From Diplosphaera chodatii (lineage: Eukaryota; Chlorophyta; Trebouxiophyceae; Prasiolales; Stichococcaceae), in NCBI GenBank assembly GCA_032358165.1, contig JAALGY010000021.1, positions 186,001-250,000 of the forward strand: 64,000 bases of DNA, written 5' to 3'. This document shows positions 25,701 through 36,379 of this stretch, piece after piece. The position numbers and the translations under genes are program-made. The notes under the pieces are model-generated. The model saw only the letters and a list, made by a program, of their open reading frames with translations. It was not told the origin of the DNA and did no database searches. Numbering within the stretch: position 1 is the stretch's first letter; each line of letters opens with the position of its first letter.

Positions 25701-27984
25701 TGGCCAAGCTGGAGCGCCCCGACGGCAGCCTGGCGTCGCCCTTTGCCGGCGACCCCGCCGTGGTGCTGCCCACCCTGGCAGCGCTGCTCCCAGTGGCCCT
25801 GCCAGCCGCCCTGGCAGGTAGCTGGTGCTGCTGCCGCTGCAGTCGAGTTCACCCTGGTGACCGCATCGCCGGCGGTCGTCGCAGACGGTGCCATGCACCG
25901 TCGTTCATCCCATGGGCTGCTACCTGCGGATGCATCAGTGTCCGGAGGCACGGGTGAGGCACGGTGCAGAAGCATGCATGGCAGTGAATGCAGCTGTCGT
26001 GTGCCGCTGCAGGGGGCCTGGTGTCCATGTTCCTGACGCCTGGGCCGGTGCTGCTGGGGATTGCGGCAGGACTGCTGGCGTGGAACGGGGCTGCGGGGGT
26101 CACGACAGCGCTGCGGACCAGCCACTCAGGTGCCTTCACTGTCCCGATAGCACAGTGAGGGGACTGGGCTGCGATTGGCATGTTGGTGCACCGATGCAAG
26201 TCTGTTGCTCTGCAGATACCTTCTGCAGCACCCTTCGTCGTGTGGGCAATTCTGCTCTCATGCTCACCACCGTTGAAAAATCCCCTGCAGGGCTGTTGTC
26301 GCCGGTCTTTTGGGCGGCGTCTGGCGCCTTCGGCATGGTTCTCGCCTGGCGCTACGCATCGCAGCCCAAGGACGCGCCGCCCATGAAGCTGAAGTCAGAG
26401 GATGCCAACGGTGCGGTTCCTATCAGGCCCAGCCTTTGCACGCCGCCAGCTGCAGCTCGGTTGCATAGGATGTTCTTGCAGCAGCACGTCACTGGCTCTT
26501 TGTTGCTGCTGCGTCAGTTGCTGCGTCAGGATGTGATGACGACATGTTGTCGCCGACCAATCGTCCACGAAGCGGCTGTGCTGGCACAGGCAACGGCGAC
26601 AGTGCAGTAACAGATGGCAAGCCACATGTCAACGGGGAGGCATGGATCCCAGCAGCCACGCAGCTCATCAGCCCGCGTGCAACGGCGCGCCACCCCTGGC
26701 ACTCGCAGGACACAGAGTTCGGCCACGCACTCGATAATGGTGCGTCACCCTGGCATGCCATGTCCTGTTGGTTCACCATCGTGCGTGTCTTGATTGGCGA
26801 GCCCTTTTCAGTGTCCCAGAGGCATACCGGTTGCTGTTGGGAGCGGTGTTGCAATGCAAACGCTGATGCGGGAGTATGGGCAGCAATGTTTCCTGATGCA
26901 TGGGTGCTTCAGCACGTGCGTTCAAGTCCTGCAGGTGGGCTGGAGGCGGGGGTCGGCGGCGCGCTGCCGACGTACATGCAGGGGCTGCCGCCGGCGGGGG
27001 CACCCCACAGCCGGCGAGGCCGTGTGCCCCTGCCACCCTTTGGCCCGCAGGTACACTTTGCACCCGTCCTCGCGCTCTCCTCACGCCATGCCAACAAGCT
27101 GCTCTATTGTCAGTAGTTTGCTGCCTGTTTGCCATGTCAACCATGTCCTTGCCGGCTGACACTGTGCAGACATGTGCAGGCACTGGCGTGTTTACTGGCA
27201 CTGCTGGCTCTCATGGCCGAGGGCCTGCCCATGGGGTGGCGCGCAGCGGCGGCCATGGAGGGCGGCGCCTCAGAGGCCGCCCGCCTGTGGCTGCACCTCG
27301 CACTGGACGCTCTGGCCCGAGGTGTGTGCCTAGCAGCCCACCCCCGACACCATCACTGCAGCACTACTTCTGTGTGCTCAGTCACAACTCCTCGGAGCAT
27401 TGGCAAGCTGGCCTGTGTATTGTTTACCAAGGTTGAGTGCGATAGATTGGTCGACCACCTTGATCACTGCAGGGCTGGCAGGCGCAGCGCTGGCGGCGCC
27501 CCTGCTGGGACGCACACTGCAGCGCACAGTCGGCGTGGCGCTGACAGCCGGGGCCACGCCGCTGCTGGCGGCCGCCTTTGCCATTGCGAGCGGCGGTGTC
27601 GAGCAACAGGGCAGCGCTGCAGCCCCTGCAGCGCAAACAGATGCACTGGCGGCAAAGGTACGGTGGTGTGCAAGACGCCCATTTTGGTGTGCAGGGAGCT
27701 TGATGGCTGAGAGTCGCGAGTGTCTTGCAGCGTTGGCAAAGTGCTGCCGTCAAGTGTGTACAGAATCTGAACACACTGCTGCGTGCCCTTCGCAGGTTGG
27801 GCCAGCGGCAGCCGGTGCGCTGCTGGCTGCGTCCCTGGGTCTGCTGATGCCGGTGGCCTGCAGGATGCGCGCTGTGTCCGCCAACAAGGGCTTTGCCGTG
27901 GGTTGTGTGGTGGCAGGCCTCGTGCACGGCATCACCGGGCTGCTGTGCCTGGCGACGCCCTACTGTCTGACTGCGACAGACTAG
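22778..27984 (+). CDS. ZIP-family zinc/metal transporter (plant At3g08650 type)
   Basis: Integral membrane divalent-metal transporter. Exon 1 (22778-22870) is a signal peptide (MATRWSAAAALLVALQLCWS). Exon 2 (22998-23690) encodes 231 residues of Gln/Ala/His-rich, probably luminal sequence. The transporter core follows in exons 23805-24020, 24137-24335, 24548-24729, 24971-25077, 25215-25386, 25646-25817, 26013-26129, 26291-26410 and 26530-26739, all in consistent phase. Key motifs are GVMLAASFDLVHEG, AAHALGEGSGVG, GFHNIPEGLA (the metal-binding ZIP helix) and MPQPLVAVPSFMFVNAF. Later exons give the second half (LACLLALLALMAEGLPMGW) and end with LLCLATPYCLTATD and a TAG at 27982. The ends and motif spacing match the plant protein closely. 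The exon 2 extension is unusually long. Confidence 0.87.
23691..23804 (+). other. Probable GC-AG intron in ZIP transporter
   Basis: Exon 2 is open in frame to GAGCAG. The next two bases are GC, and reading on gives a stop after ten codons. The acceptor GCAG precedes an in-frame exon at 23805. Both flanking exons are whole codons. Confidence 0.5.
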
Positions 27985-28737
27985 GATGCCGTGATCCGGG
28001 GTATGTTCATGTTGTATGACTTCATAGCAGCACCTGTTCTGTAGCGCTCGCTACTCGCAGCATCAGGGCACCGATGTGATACGATTGTTCCAGGGCACCG
28101 TCTCCAGACATGCAAAGGTTGCTGGACTGGTATACCTTTGGTTTGGTTACAGGACGACACAATACCACATTCTTCCCATACTTGTGACGTTCAACTAGAC
28201 CGCTGCTCCATAAGCTGCCGCATGCTACAATACCGCACTGTCGTGAAACAAACACTGAGCTACCAACGGTGCCTCCTGTGTGTGCACACGAGAGTGCATG
28301 CAAATCCTAAACATGCGCCTAATCAAGCCACGGTGCCAAGCTTGCCGTAAACAGATGTCCAGGGCATCAGAAAACGCCCGCAAAAATGGTCGTCCACCTA
28401 CCATGCATGCAAGCTACCAATTGCAGGGAATTAGCAACAAGAGTGTTTCAAGCTGCATGGCTGCGAGAGCCATTGGCGAGGTATGCCTGCAAGATACGTC
28501 AGACAGCTGAAGTCGTGCTGGCCTGTCACTGCTAAGTTCATGTCCTACGTCTCCAAGGTGCTTCTCCGGTACTTGCACACGCTGAGATGACACGGGCATT
28601 GCTGCCGCGCAACAAAACTTGGCACTGGTATCTGGCTGCGCGACGCCAGCTGTGCGCAGGTCCAAAAGCTGCTGATGTGGAAGTCTTTCATCAGCAGACG
28701 GTGCCACAAAAGGGGGTGTCGAGAGACCACGACAAAA
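27985..28737. other. Convergent 3' intergenic region (ZIP / B''-like gene)
   Basis: There are 753 bases between facing stops, somewhat AT-richer. An open frame on the minus strand (about 28414-28707) has no recognisable protein and is most likely UTR. Confidence 0.35.
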
Positions 28738-31181
28738 TCAACTCAGCGGCACGCTCCGGGCTGAGCCCCATTCAGAGGTATTCCTGTCCCTGCAAAGCAA
28801 CAGCCGCGACATGTCAGCAAGTTGCAGCAGGCAACAAACTCAGAACAAGCATTCCAATCACGGCAGAAGAAAACAGCAGGAGGACAAGCGCACTGCATAA
28901 GGTTGTCGATATTTAGGATGGTGGCAATGATGCCGCCACCCATCTTTGAGCGCGACAGCTGCATAAGGCTGACCTTGCCCTGCAGCACAGCAAAGCCGGA
29001 GATTGAGGATAGAGTCCACACTCATGTGAGGTGGAGCTGCCAGATGGTGATCTCCACTGGAAGTGTCATCTAGCAAGCAGAGGCAACAGCAGCGAAGCCA
29101 GCCTCAGATGCAGGCAGAGCACACTGTGCACCTTGCACTGAAACTCCTCGGGCAGCGTCGGATTGTACAGCGCGTCCGCCAGCTGCGCCTGCAGCGCCTC
29201 AAAGGACACAGCATCGTAGCCCTGCGACGCAACACAGTCATGTGAGCGGAAACGCAGCAATGGCTCTGATGCCGCTGATCCATGGTGTGCCTGCTCCATG
29301 TTGCCATGGCAGGCGGGATTGCGGGCCCAGGCCAACGAACCCTTGCACCGCTCCCTGGGCTTGAAGCGCATGGTGTGTCAGACAGTGCACGCACCTGGGT
29401 GTCCAGGAACTGCTCGGAGGCGCGGTACCAGTGCTGCAGGTCGCCGCCGCCCAGGAAGCCGTCGCAGTCGACGTCCAGGCAGCTGCGGCAGCAAGCAGGG
29501 GCACATCAGCATCCACACAAGCACAGCACAAAGCCCACCCATACGCATATGACGGTGCTGAGCCCTGGGTCTTGCGCCTGTAAGTTACGAGCTCGGCAGT
29601 GACATCCAGCTGCTTGCAGATCACCGACTATGATGGATCTGTCAGCTGCCCCAAGATGCGCACCGGAACAGGTGATGCCGCGTGCGGCGAGCGGAGCAGT
29701 CGGTGCCAGCAAAGGCGATGTCGGCCGCGCCCCGCAGCATTGCCGCCAGCGCGTCCAGCCGCTCGCCAGCAGCGGTGGCATATGCAACCGCCTTCTGCTC
29801 TGACTGCAGGGAGAAACATGAGTTGGCATCAGAGACGGATAAGACGAGCATTTGGCTCCATACAGACGAGGCAGTCTGATGAGATTGCCTTCATTGCAGG
29901 GGCCAATGGGAGCACATCCGACACAACAGGCCATCTGGAGGAGGAGCAGAGCTGTGTGGCCGGCTCCGCACCTCGCGCGACATGCACAGCCGCGCATTGG
30001 TGGCCTCCAGCTCCAGGCGCAGCTGCACGGACTCAGACTCCACCTGCGGGGTCAAAGGCACACCGGCCTTTGCATGGTTGCACACGGCAAGACGTGCGGC
30101 ACATGACGGACGGCAGGGCAGCAAGCCGCAGGCCGCAGTCCAGGCTCAGTGCGTGGAGGCGACGCGGCAGCACGCACCTGGGCGCTGTCCCAGTCGAAGG
30201 AGCAGCGCGGCCAGTCGTCGCTGTGCTGCACCGTCATGTCGGCTGCATCCGCATTGGTGTCGTCGCTGGCATCTGACAGCGACTGCTGCACGCGAAAGCA
30301 CAGGGAGTCAACAGTCGCTGTATCCAGGGGAGCGCAGGTGCTGGTCGTTGTGCGGCAGTGGCAGCAGCAGGAAGAGCTGGGCACCTCGGAGCGGGCGGAA
30401 TTTGAAAGCGTGGCGGGGTCCGCCATGCGGCTGGCATCCAGCTTTGTTGCAGCAACCGCCCGGTTGAGCAGTTGCACCTGCAACAGCGTGTATGGTATAC
30501 TTACGCAGCTGCCACTCCTTGCAGGTCAGAACATTGCTACAGTCAGCAACTGGGCTTACCTGCATCAATGTTAGACGGGGTGGGCACAGGCGCCTGCGGT
30601 ACCACATGCTACAGATACAGCTGTACCGGTCAGCGGACAGCCATGAGGCATGCACCCACCTCCAGCAGTTGCAGCCGGTTCTGCGCCGCCGTCAGCGCAG
30701 CCTCTGAAGCCGCCAGCTTGCAGTTGGCCTCCGCCAGGGCCGCCTCTGCAGCGTCCGCCCGCTCCTCCGCAGCGTCTTCACGCTCGCAGGCTTTGAGCAA
30801 CAGGTATGCTGACTGTTGCTCCGCCTGACAAGGCGGCGGGCTGGGCGAGGTGCTTCTGTCCAGCTCTGAAAGGCTTTCGCACGCCGTGTTGCAGGAGGCG
30901 TCGCTGGCTGAGCTGCCTGGGCTGTTGGGTACTTCCTCTGATGCCGCCTGTGCGTCTGCCTGTGCTGCCGGCGACACCGCCTCGGCAGCCCGCACTTCGG
31001 CGTGGCTGACTGCAATGCTGCTCTGGACGGCGCCGCTCGCCATGGCTGCCGCCGTCGCGGCTGCCTCTGTGAGAGGTTCTGCAGGCCTGCCTGCCTTGCT
31101 CGGCCGCGACTTGGAGTTGGACACGTCCGCCAGCGCACCAGCAAACGTGCGTTTCCTGACTTCCTGAAGCACCTGAGCCAT
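28738..31181 (-). CDS. Coiled-coil protein with PP2A B''/TON2-like EF-hand C-terminus
   Basis: ATG at 31181 opens a 174-codon exon. Its first half is disordered and its second half (AYLLLKACEREDAAEERADA onward) looks like an Ala/Glu-rich coiled coil. Further helical exons follow at about 30176-30478, 29965-30051 and 29690-29804. An EF-hand exon at about 29400-29490 reads CLDVDCDGFLGGGDLQHWY. The next exon has VSFEALQAQLADALYNP, and then SLMQLSRSKMGGGIIATILN. The last exon is EWGSARSVPLS with TGA at 28738. The EF-hand, FE.L..Q..D and L..SK..G.I...I.N pattern matches the C-terminal half of PP2A regulatory subunit B'' (plant TON2/FASS). The usual N-terminal B'' half was not found. Function as a phosphatase targeting subunit is inference. 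Confidence 0.55.
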
Positions 31182-32092
31182 TTGCCTGGCCTGCCAGCGC
31201 GCCTGCAGGCACCAAGGTCAGGGTCTGACACTCGTTTCGAACAGGCGTACCAAGCTGTACTTGGTGACTGTGTGTCTGGCCCAGCAGCGGCACGGATGCC
31301 TGCCTTGCGTGGACACACTGTGGACACACTAGCTTCGACACCGGCAGGGCCGCGGGGGCAGCCGAAGTCCGACCCGCAGATGCAGTACCTACTGCAGTCC
31401 GGACGGTCTGACCGGCACACAGCAGGCAGCGAGGACACAGCCCCCCTGAGCTGCCGCCCTGTGAGTCAGCCGAGCGTTTGCACACACTACGCGGGCTGCA
31501 CCTGGTCTTGATGGCCGGAGACAAGGCGATCTGCGGTTTCGGCAGATACTTGGTTTCACGCGAAAGCTCTGGTGAGCGGGGCAGCCCGTCAGCCCGCTTT
31601 TGGTCTGTGCGCCGTGATTTCGTCACAGCAAGACCTGGGGCGCCGGCTGAAGACTCAGACAACCTTGTGCGACACTGGCAAACGCAAGGCCCGCAGGCAC
31701 CGCTTCCGGGCGGCAGCGAGATTTCCGAATCCGGCGGCTCTACAGGGTGGGCTTTCAGGGGTTCACTGCAGGGTTGGATTTTGCCCTTGGACGCATCGTT
31801 GCTTGCCCGTTTGTCACTGTGTGGCCTCGTGAGTGAGCGTGCAGTACGCCAGCGGAACTTCAACACAGACGTCAGTCCGCAACTGCAATATCCACGTTGA
31901 CGGTTTGCTGCATCTATAGTCTAAAATTGCGTGCTGAACTACATGCGCAGCACCCATATACTCGCCCTGATGCAGACCCTGTCCCTGCCGCCATTGATGA
32001 TGCAACACTATAAGAGCTGAACAGCAAAGATCCATATCCTTCTCAGTGTTCCGCAGCGGCCACCAACGTGGCAGGGCGGTGAGCGCACCTTC
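31182..32092. promoter_or_regulatory. Bidirectional promoter region, B''-like gene / POC5
   Basis: This 911-base interval lies between divergent starts. A TATA-like CTATAAGA (about 32008-32015) lies some 80 bases before the POC5 ATG. A short tandem copy of TGTGGACACAC occurs near 31308-31328. Long open frames on both strands here show no recognisable protein, so an extra 5' exon of either gene cannot be excluded. Confidence 0.4.
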
Positions 32093-33859
32093 ATGGGGGC
32101 CAGCAATGATGCAGTGTTCGACCTGCAGACGTGCCCTCTGTACGTTGAGGAAGAGGCTGAAGAGCAGGATCCTCTGGCGTCGGTCATCGACGCGCAGCAG
32201 CTGAGCATCAAGCACGCGATCCTGGTACGGTGTTCCGGTGTTCGATGTACGCGTGCAACCTGCTGTAGTGCAAAGTGCACCATAAATCTGGGTCTCCTGA
32301 AGGCAGGCACGGTCTCACAAGACTCCATGACAAGTTTCCAAGTGTGGTACCGACCGACATCGGCCGACATTGGCAGGAGCATGTCAGGCGGCTGCGGGAA
32401 GGCTGCGAAGAACAAGCCCGCGAGGCAGCAGTGGCAGCAGAGGAGCGCCACGCGGCAGCACTTGCAGAGAAGCAGGCAGAGCTGGATGCCATGGCGCACC
32501 AGCTGCAGTCAGAGTGCTGCCACCATCGCACAGCGCAGGCCAGCCTCAACAGGTGTCTGTGCTGCAACATGACAGGCTGGCCTGCAGTACAGCTGCTGCG
32601 CCAGGACTGGTCGGTGTGAGCTGTCGGATACACCTTGGCACAGGATGCTGGCGGCATACGACGCCATTCAACACGTCCGGCAGTATCACATGCTGGCGCG
32701 GCGAGCATTTAGCGGCTGGCTGCGTCATCAACAGCGGCAGCGGCGGAAGGAGCAGCAGTGGCAGCGTGCAGGCGCACACCGCGAGTTGCTGCGGCTGCAG
32801 GGCAAGCCCCTGATGTTCTGGCTGCATTGGATGCGCGTGGAGCGGCATGCCCGGGTACGACCTTGACCTGTCGGCCTGCTGTTTATAGACGCTGGGCATT
32901 GGTAACATGGATGTGAAGTGGCTGACGATCAGTGATAACCCTCACTGGTGACAACGTGCTGTAATGCTCAGTGTATGTAAGCCGAATTAAATCATCGTGA
33001 CATTTTTGTCAGGCAAAGGCGGCAATGGAGCACAGCTTGGAGGCTGAGCGGTCAGCAATCCGGCAGAGTGCAGATGCGCAGCTGGCTGCGATGGCAGCCA
33101 GGATGGAGCAAGCAGAAGCCCTGGCGGCACACGAAGCCAGGCTGCGGCGCGACATGGAGGAGCGCCTCAAGTTCGCGTTCATGCGCCATGTCGCCACGCT
33201 GAACCTGGAGGTGGGCCTCTGCAAATGTCTGCAGCGTTCTAAGTGCAGCCTGCATTCTTGGGTCACAATTGTTCATCGGTTCTCATGCTGTCATGACCAT
33301 CCAGTGAGCGCCTCCCACATCACAGGCACAGCAGATCATCCAGCAGCACCCGCTAGCAGACCAGCAGGACCGTGCACCAGCTGCTGCCAGAGGCACGATG
33401 CAGGCCGGACATGACCATGCCTCAGGGATGCATACAGTGGGGTATGATAAGATGCCGCATCAGGAGCAAAGCTCCTCATCAGCCAGCGGCAACGGCCCTC
33501 GGCCTACATCAGCCCGCACGCAAGCACCAGGCGCTACAAAGCAGCATTCATTGGCCGTTCGCCCAGCAGTTGCACGTGCATTGCCCGCACGCTGTCCTAG
33601 TCGACCAGCTGGAGTCTGCTCTAGTGCGCCTTCCGCAAGTGGCGCTGTGGTTGGAAGCAGCTGTGGCAGGGCAGCGGCTGCAGAGCCATGGCAGCATCAA
33701 GAGCTGGAGCCTGTCGGCAGGGCGCTGCAGCTGCCAACGCCTGTAGCATCTAACCGATGGCGACCAGAGGGCAGCAACGGTCCACAGGTGCAGGGAAAGA
33801 GTACACATGCAGCTATGATATTCCAGCATCCCCAGCGTGCAACGTTGATTGTGCACTAG
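32093..33859 (+). CDS. POC5: Centriolar protein POC5
   Basis: Centrin-binding protein of the distal centriole/basal body. ATG is at 32093. Exon 1 (32093-32224) is acidic (VEEEAEEQDPLASVIDAQQL). A coiled-coil exon follows near 32390-32515 (HVRRLREGCEEQAREAAVAA). An exon at about 32645-32860 has Sfi1-like aromatic repeats (RRAFSGWLRHQQRQRRKEQQ, then PLMFWLHWMRVERHAR). The exon at about 33014-33213 holds AKAAMEHSLEAERSAIRQSA and ends RLKFAFMRHVATLNLE. That ending matches the hallmark POC5 segment (AFMRGVCALNLEAM in family members). The last exon is a Ser/Ala/Gln-rich tail ending at 33859. The repeat, coiled-coil and ALNLE order is that of POC5. It is divergent from a B''-like gene, another possible microtubule-organising factor. 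Confidence 0.86.
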
Positions 33860-34270
33860 ACTGACAGCAGACAGTATCAGCAGACATCAAGCACTGTCAG
33901 TCAGGTTGGGACTCCAAATAATCGGACACTTCAGCAGTTCAAATGTCAGAGACCTGGAGGGCTCCATGTAATGGAAAGCGTTGCACCGTGCTGCCTATCA
34001 CGCCTGCCAGATGTTCCTGCGGCATGCATCCGGACATCTATCTGCTATCTCGTCAGCGACCTGGCAAAACGCTGCAGTGAGCTGATGGTCCGAACGACCT
34101 GCTGCCCAAGCCCCTGGCTGCCTTCGTCATCCGGCGACTCTGCTCCCAGCGCATCCTGCAGTCAGCGGGACCAAGATAAGGCACAGGCAGGTGCAGCACT
34201 GCGTGCCTTCGATGCACTCCAAACATATGGCATTCAGCGGAAGCCAGGAACCCAGGTCTATGAGGGTCTG
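33860..34270. other. Convergent 3' intergenic region (POC5 / DUF1995)
   Basis: There are 411 bases between facing stops; no coding block or repeat is seen. Confidence 0.4.
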
Positions 34271-36013
34271 TCACACCTGGATGATGATGTCCAGCGCCTC
34301 GCCAGCAGGTCGGGAGTCACGCTCTGCCGCCAGCTTGTACCGGCCCTGCAGGCAAGCGTGTCATAACCCTGTTGCTGGAAACATAGGCATTCATGAAGTA
34401 GCGTATGACAGCAAAACATGGGGTTATACTCAGGTGCGGCGCAGGAAGCCTGCGCACCTGCAGGTCTGCATCCTCGATGAAGACCTTCCATGGCTCTGGG
34501 TACCGCCTGAAGACTGTGCCAATGTCACCTGCACATGCATGCGGGCCACTTCCTTGGGCAAGGGAAATATCGATACATGCAGACATGATGCATGCCGAAC
34601 AGTAGTCAGCACAGTTTCCGCAGCCCTTTAACAGCCCACCAATGGGGCGCAGGCTGTATGCCGTCGTGAAGGAGCCAAGATAGTCGAGCACCATTCGCCG
34701 CACATTCAGACCGATGCCCACGTCACCACTGTGCAACACAACACCAGGTGCCGTTAAACAGCAGTGCACTAACAGTTGCCCAATCATGCCACTATCATCA
34801 TCCAGAAATTGCAGATGCAGCGCACACCTAGCCAGCCGTGGGTTGAACATGACAACGGTCTTGTCAACTGCTTCATCTGTGATTCTTCGGGCAGCCTTGA
34901 CACCTATCCACGAGCACATTGCCAGCATAGGATAAATGACACGGATGTGTTGGACACCATGAGCCTTGAATCGGCAAACTGTGATCGAGCAGCCAGTCAC
35001 TCACCTTGTGGGTCTGGTGCTGCAAAGACGATGATGTCATCCTCCTCCTGAAAAGGCGTGCGGTCACTGAGGCTGCCAACTGCAAACCCTGGGTCGCCCC
35101 ACTGATTCTTCAGCATGGCGGCAACGCCCATGTCTGGATAAAGCTGCATCGAACATTGGGGATAGTATGGCTAAGAGAACATTGGGGTTAGTATGGCTGA
35201 GAGCGAATCCCGCTGGTGTCTCCAAAAGTATCAGGTGCACGATGCAGCCTGCAGTAACAGTCACATGCTGCTCGGGGCATCAACGCACCGCCCTGACTCG
35301 GGTGCCGTCCCCTGCCATTGCCACCAGGTTTTCTGCAAAGCGCCGCGTCAGCTTCCAGAACCGCTGCTGGTCGCCCTCCTCTGCAAATACAGCGCCGCTG
35401 CCAGGATCCCAGAACTCGCCCAGCAGCACCTCTGCCTGTCGCACCATTGTAAGCAGCATCTGATCTTCGCAGTCGCACATTGGTGCTCACAGCATCTGGC
35501 GGCAGTTGGCAGTCTTGCAGCACGTCACACTGAGATGGTCCGTACCACGATCCTGTTGCTACCGGCCTGCATGGCTGTGACCGTCGATTCGCTGGCCTGT
35601 GCAATTGCATCCGTCAGGCTGTCCGGCAGTACCTGCAAGGTTGCCGGCGCCACTTGTCATACGCGGCGTGCACTGCATCCTGACATTGCGCCCACATGAA
35701 GGCGTGGATTGCGCTGAGTGAGGTGTACGTCATCGTCGCGCGGTCCCAAGGGGGCTGTGTCTGGGCCAGTGCCATCGTCAGCCGACGGCAGCGGCGCATC
35801 TGTCTGCTCTAAAGAGTCTGTCGGCTCTGCTCTGCAACGCAACGAGGTCCCGCTGTGCAGCCTTATCCGAGGCTGCCATCCCGCTGCATGCCCGGTGAAT
35901 GCCCGCTGTCTTCTGCAGGTTGGCAATCCCGGTATGTGCTGGGTGTGCTGTGGTTGATGGCATGTGCTATGCAGCCTTGCTGTGTGTGCCGTATGGAGGG
36001 TGGACACTGCCAT
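34271..36013 (-). CDS. Plastid DUF1995-domain protein (LPA3-like)
   Basis: Probable stromal protein. DUF1995 proteins include LPA3, which assists photosystem II assembly; whether this is the true LPA3 orthologue is open. Exon 1 (35729-36013, 95 codons) starts MAVSTLHTAHTARLHS and has a transit peptide ending near SGTSLRCRAEP. Exon 2 (35546-35632) opens the domain with VLPDSLTDAIAQASES, then TAMQAGSNRIV. Later blocks are LLGEFWDPGSGAVFAEE, FWKLTRRFAENLVAMAG, QWGDPGFAVGSLSDRTPF, EEDDIIVFAAPDPQ, VMFNPRLA, DVGIGLNVRRMVLDYLGSF, TTAYSLRPI, GTVFRRYPEPWKVFIED and a last exon YKLAAERDSRPAGEALDIII with TGA at 34271. This is the standard order of the family. It is divergent from CLPF. Confidence 0.82.
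35151..35202. repeat. 26-bp tandem duplication in DUF1995-gene intron
   Basis: Two adjacent copies of GAACATTGGGG(A/T)TAGTATGGCT(A/G)AGA differ at two positions. They lie between exons and do not touch coding sequence. Confidence 0.8.
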
Positions 36014-36379
36014 TTTCAACCTTCAAAACAGCACTAGTCCGATGTGGTAGCGTCAAAGCGTGAAATGAGCACGCCGGATCAATCTCGCAGGATGCATCAT
36101 CATGCAAGTGACAGCCCAAAATGCCCAATGAAGAAATCAGGATGCCAGCCAGTCGTGCATTGCGGTGCTCGTTTCTATCTGGTATCTTATATTCTATTCG
36201 CGTCCTGCTGTCCTGAGCGCGGCCACGGCGTATTGGTCTAGAGGCTGAAGTGCTAACATCTGCGACGTGGTTGTTGGCTGTGGGTGCGTGCACCGCCATC
36301 TTGCCAATCTGACGGTAGGCACATATGTTGCCTGGAGAGAGCGTTCGTGCAGCAGACTCCGGCGGCAGAGTGCGATCAA
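36014..36379. promoter_or_regulatory. Bidirectional promoter region, DUF1995 / CLPF
   Basis: This interval of about 370-420 bases lies between divergent starts of two plastid-protein genes. An AT-rich stretch TATCTTATATTCTATT (about 36180-36198) is the only TATA-like candidate. Confidence 0.45.

Noticed and set aside
30778..31866. 362-codon minus-strand frame upstream of the B''-like gene
   Set aside because: It overlaps the coiled-coil exon in another frame and looks like random high-GC translation. An extra 5' exon remains possible but is unsupported.
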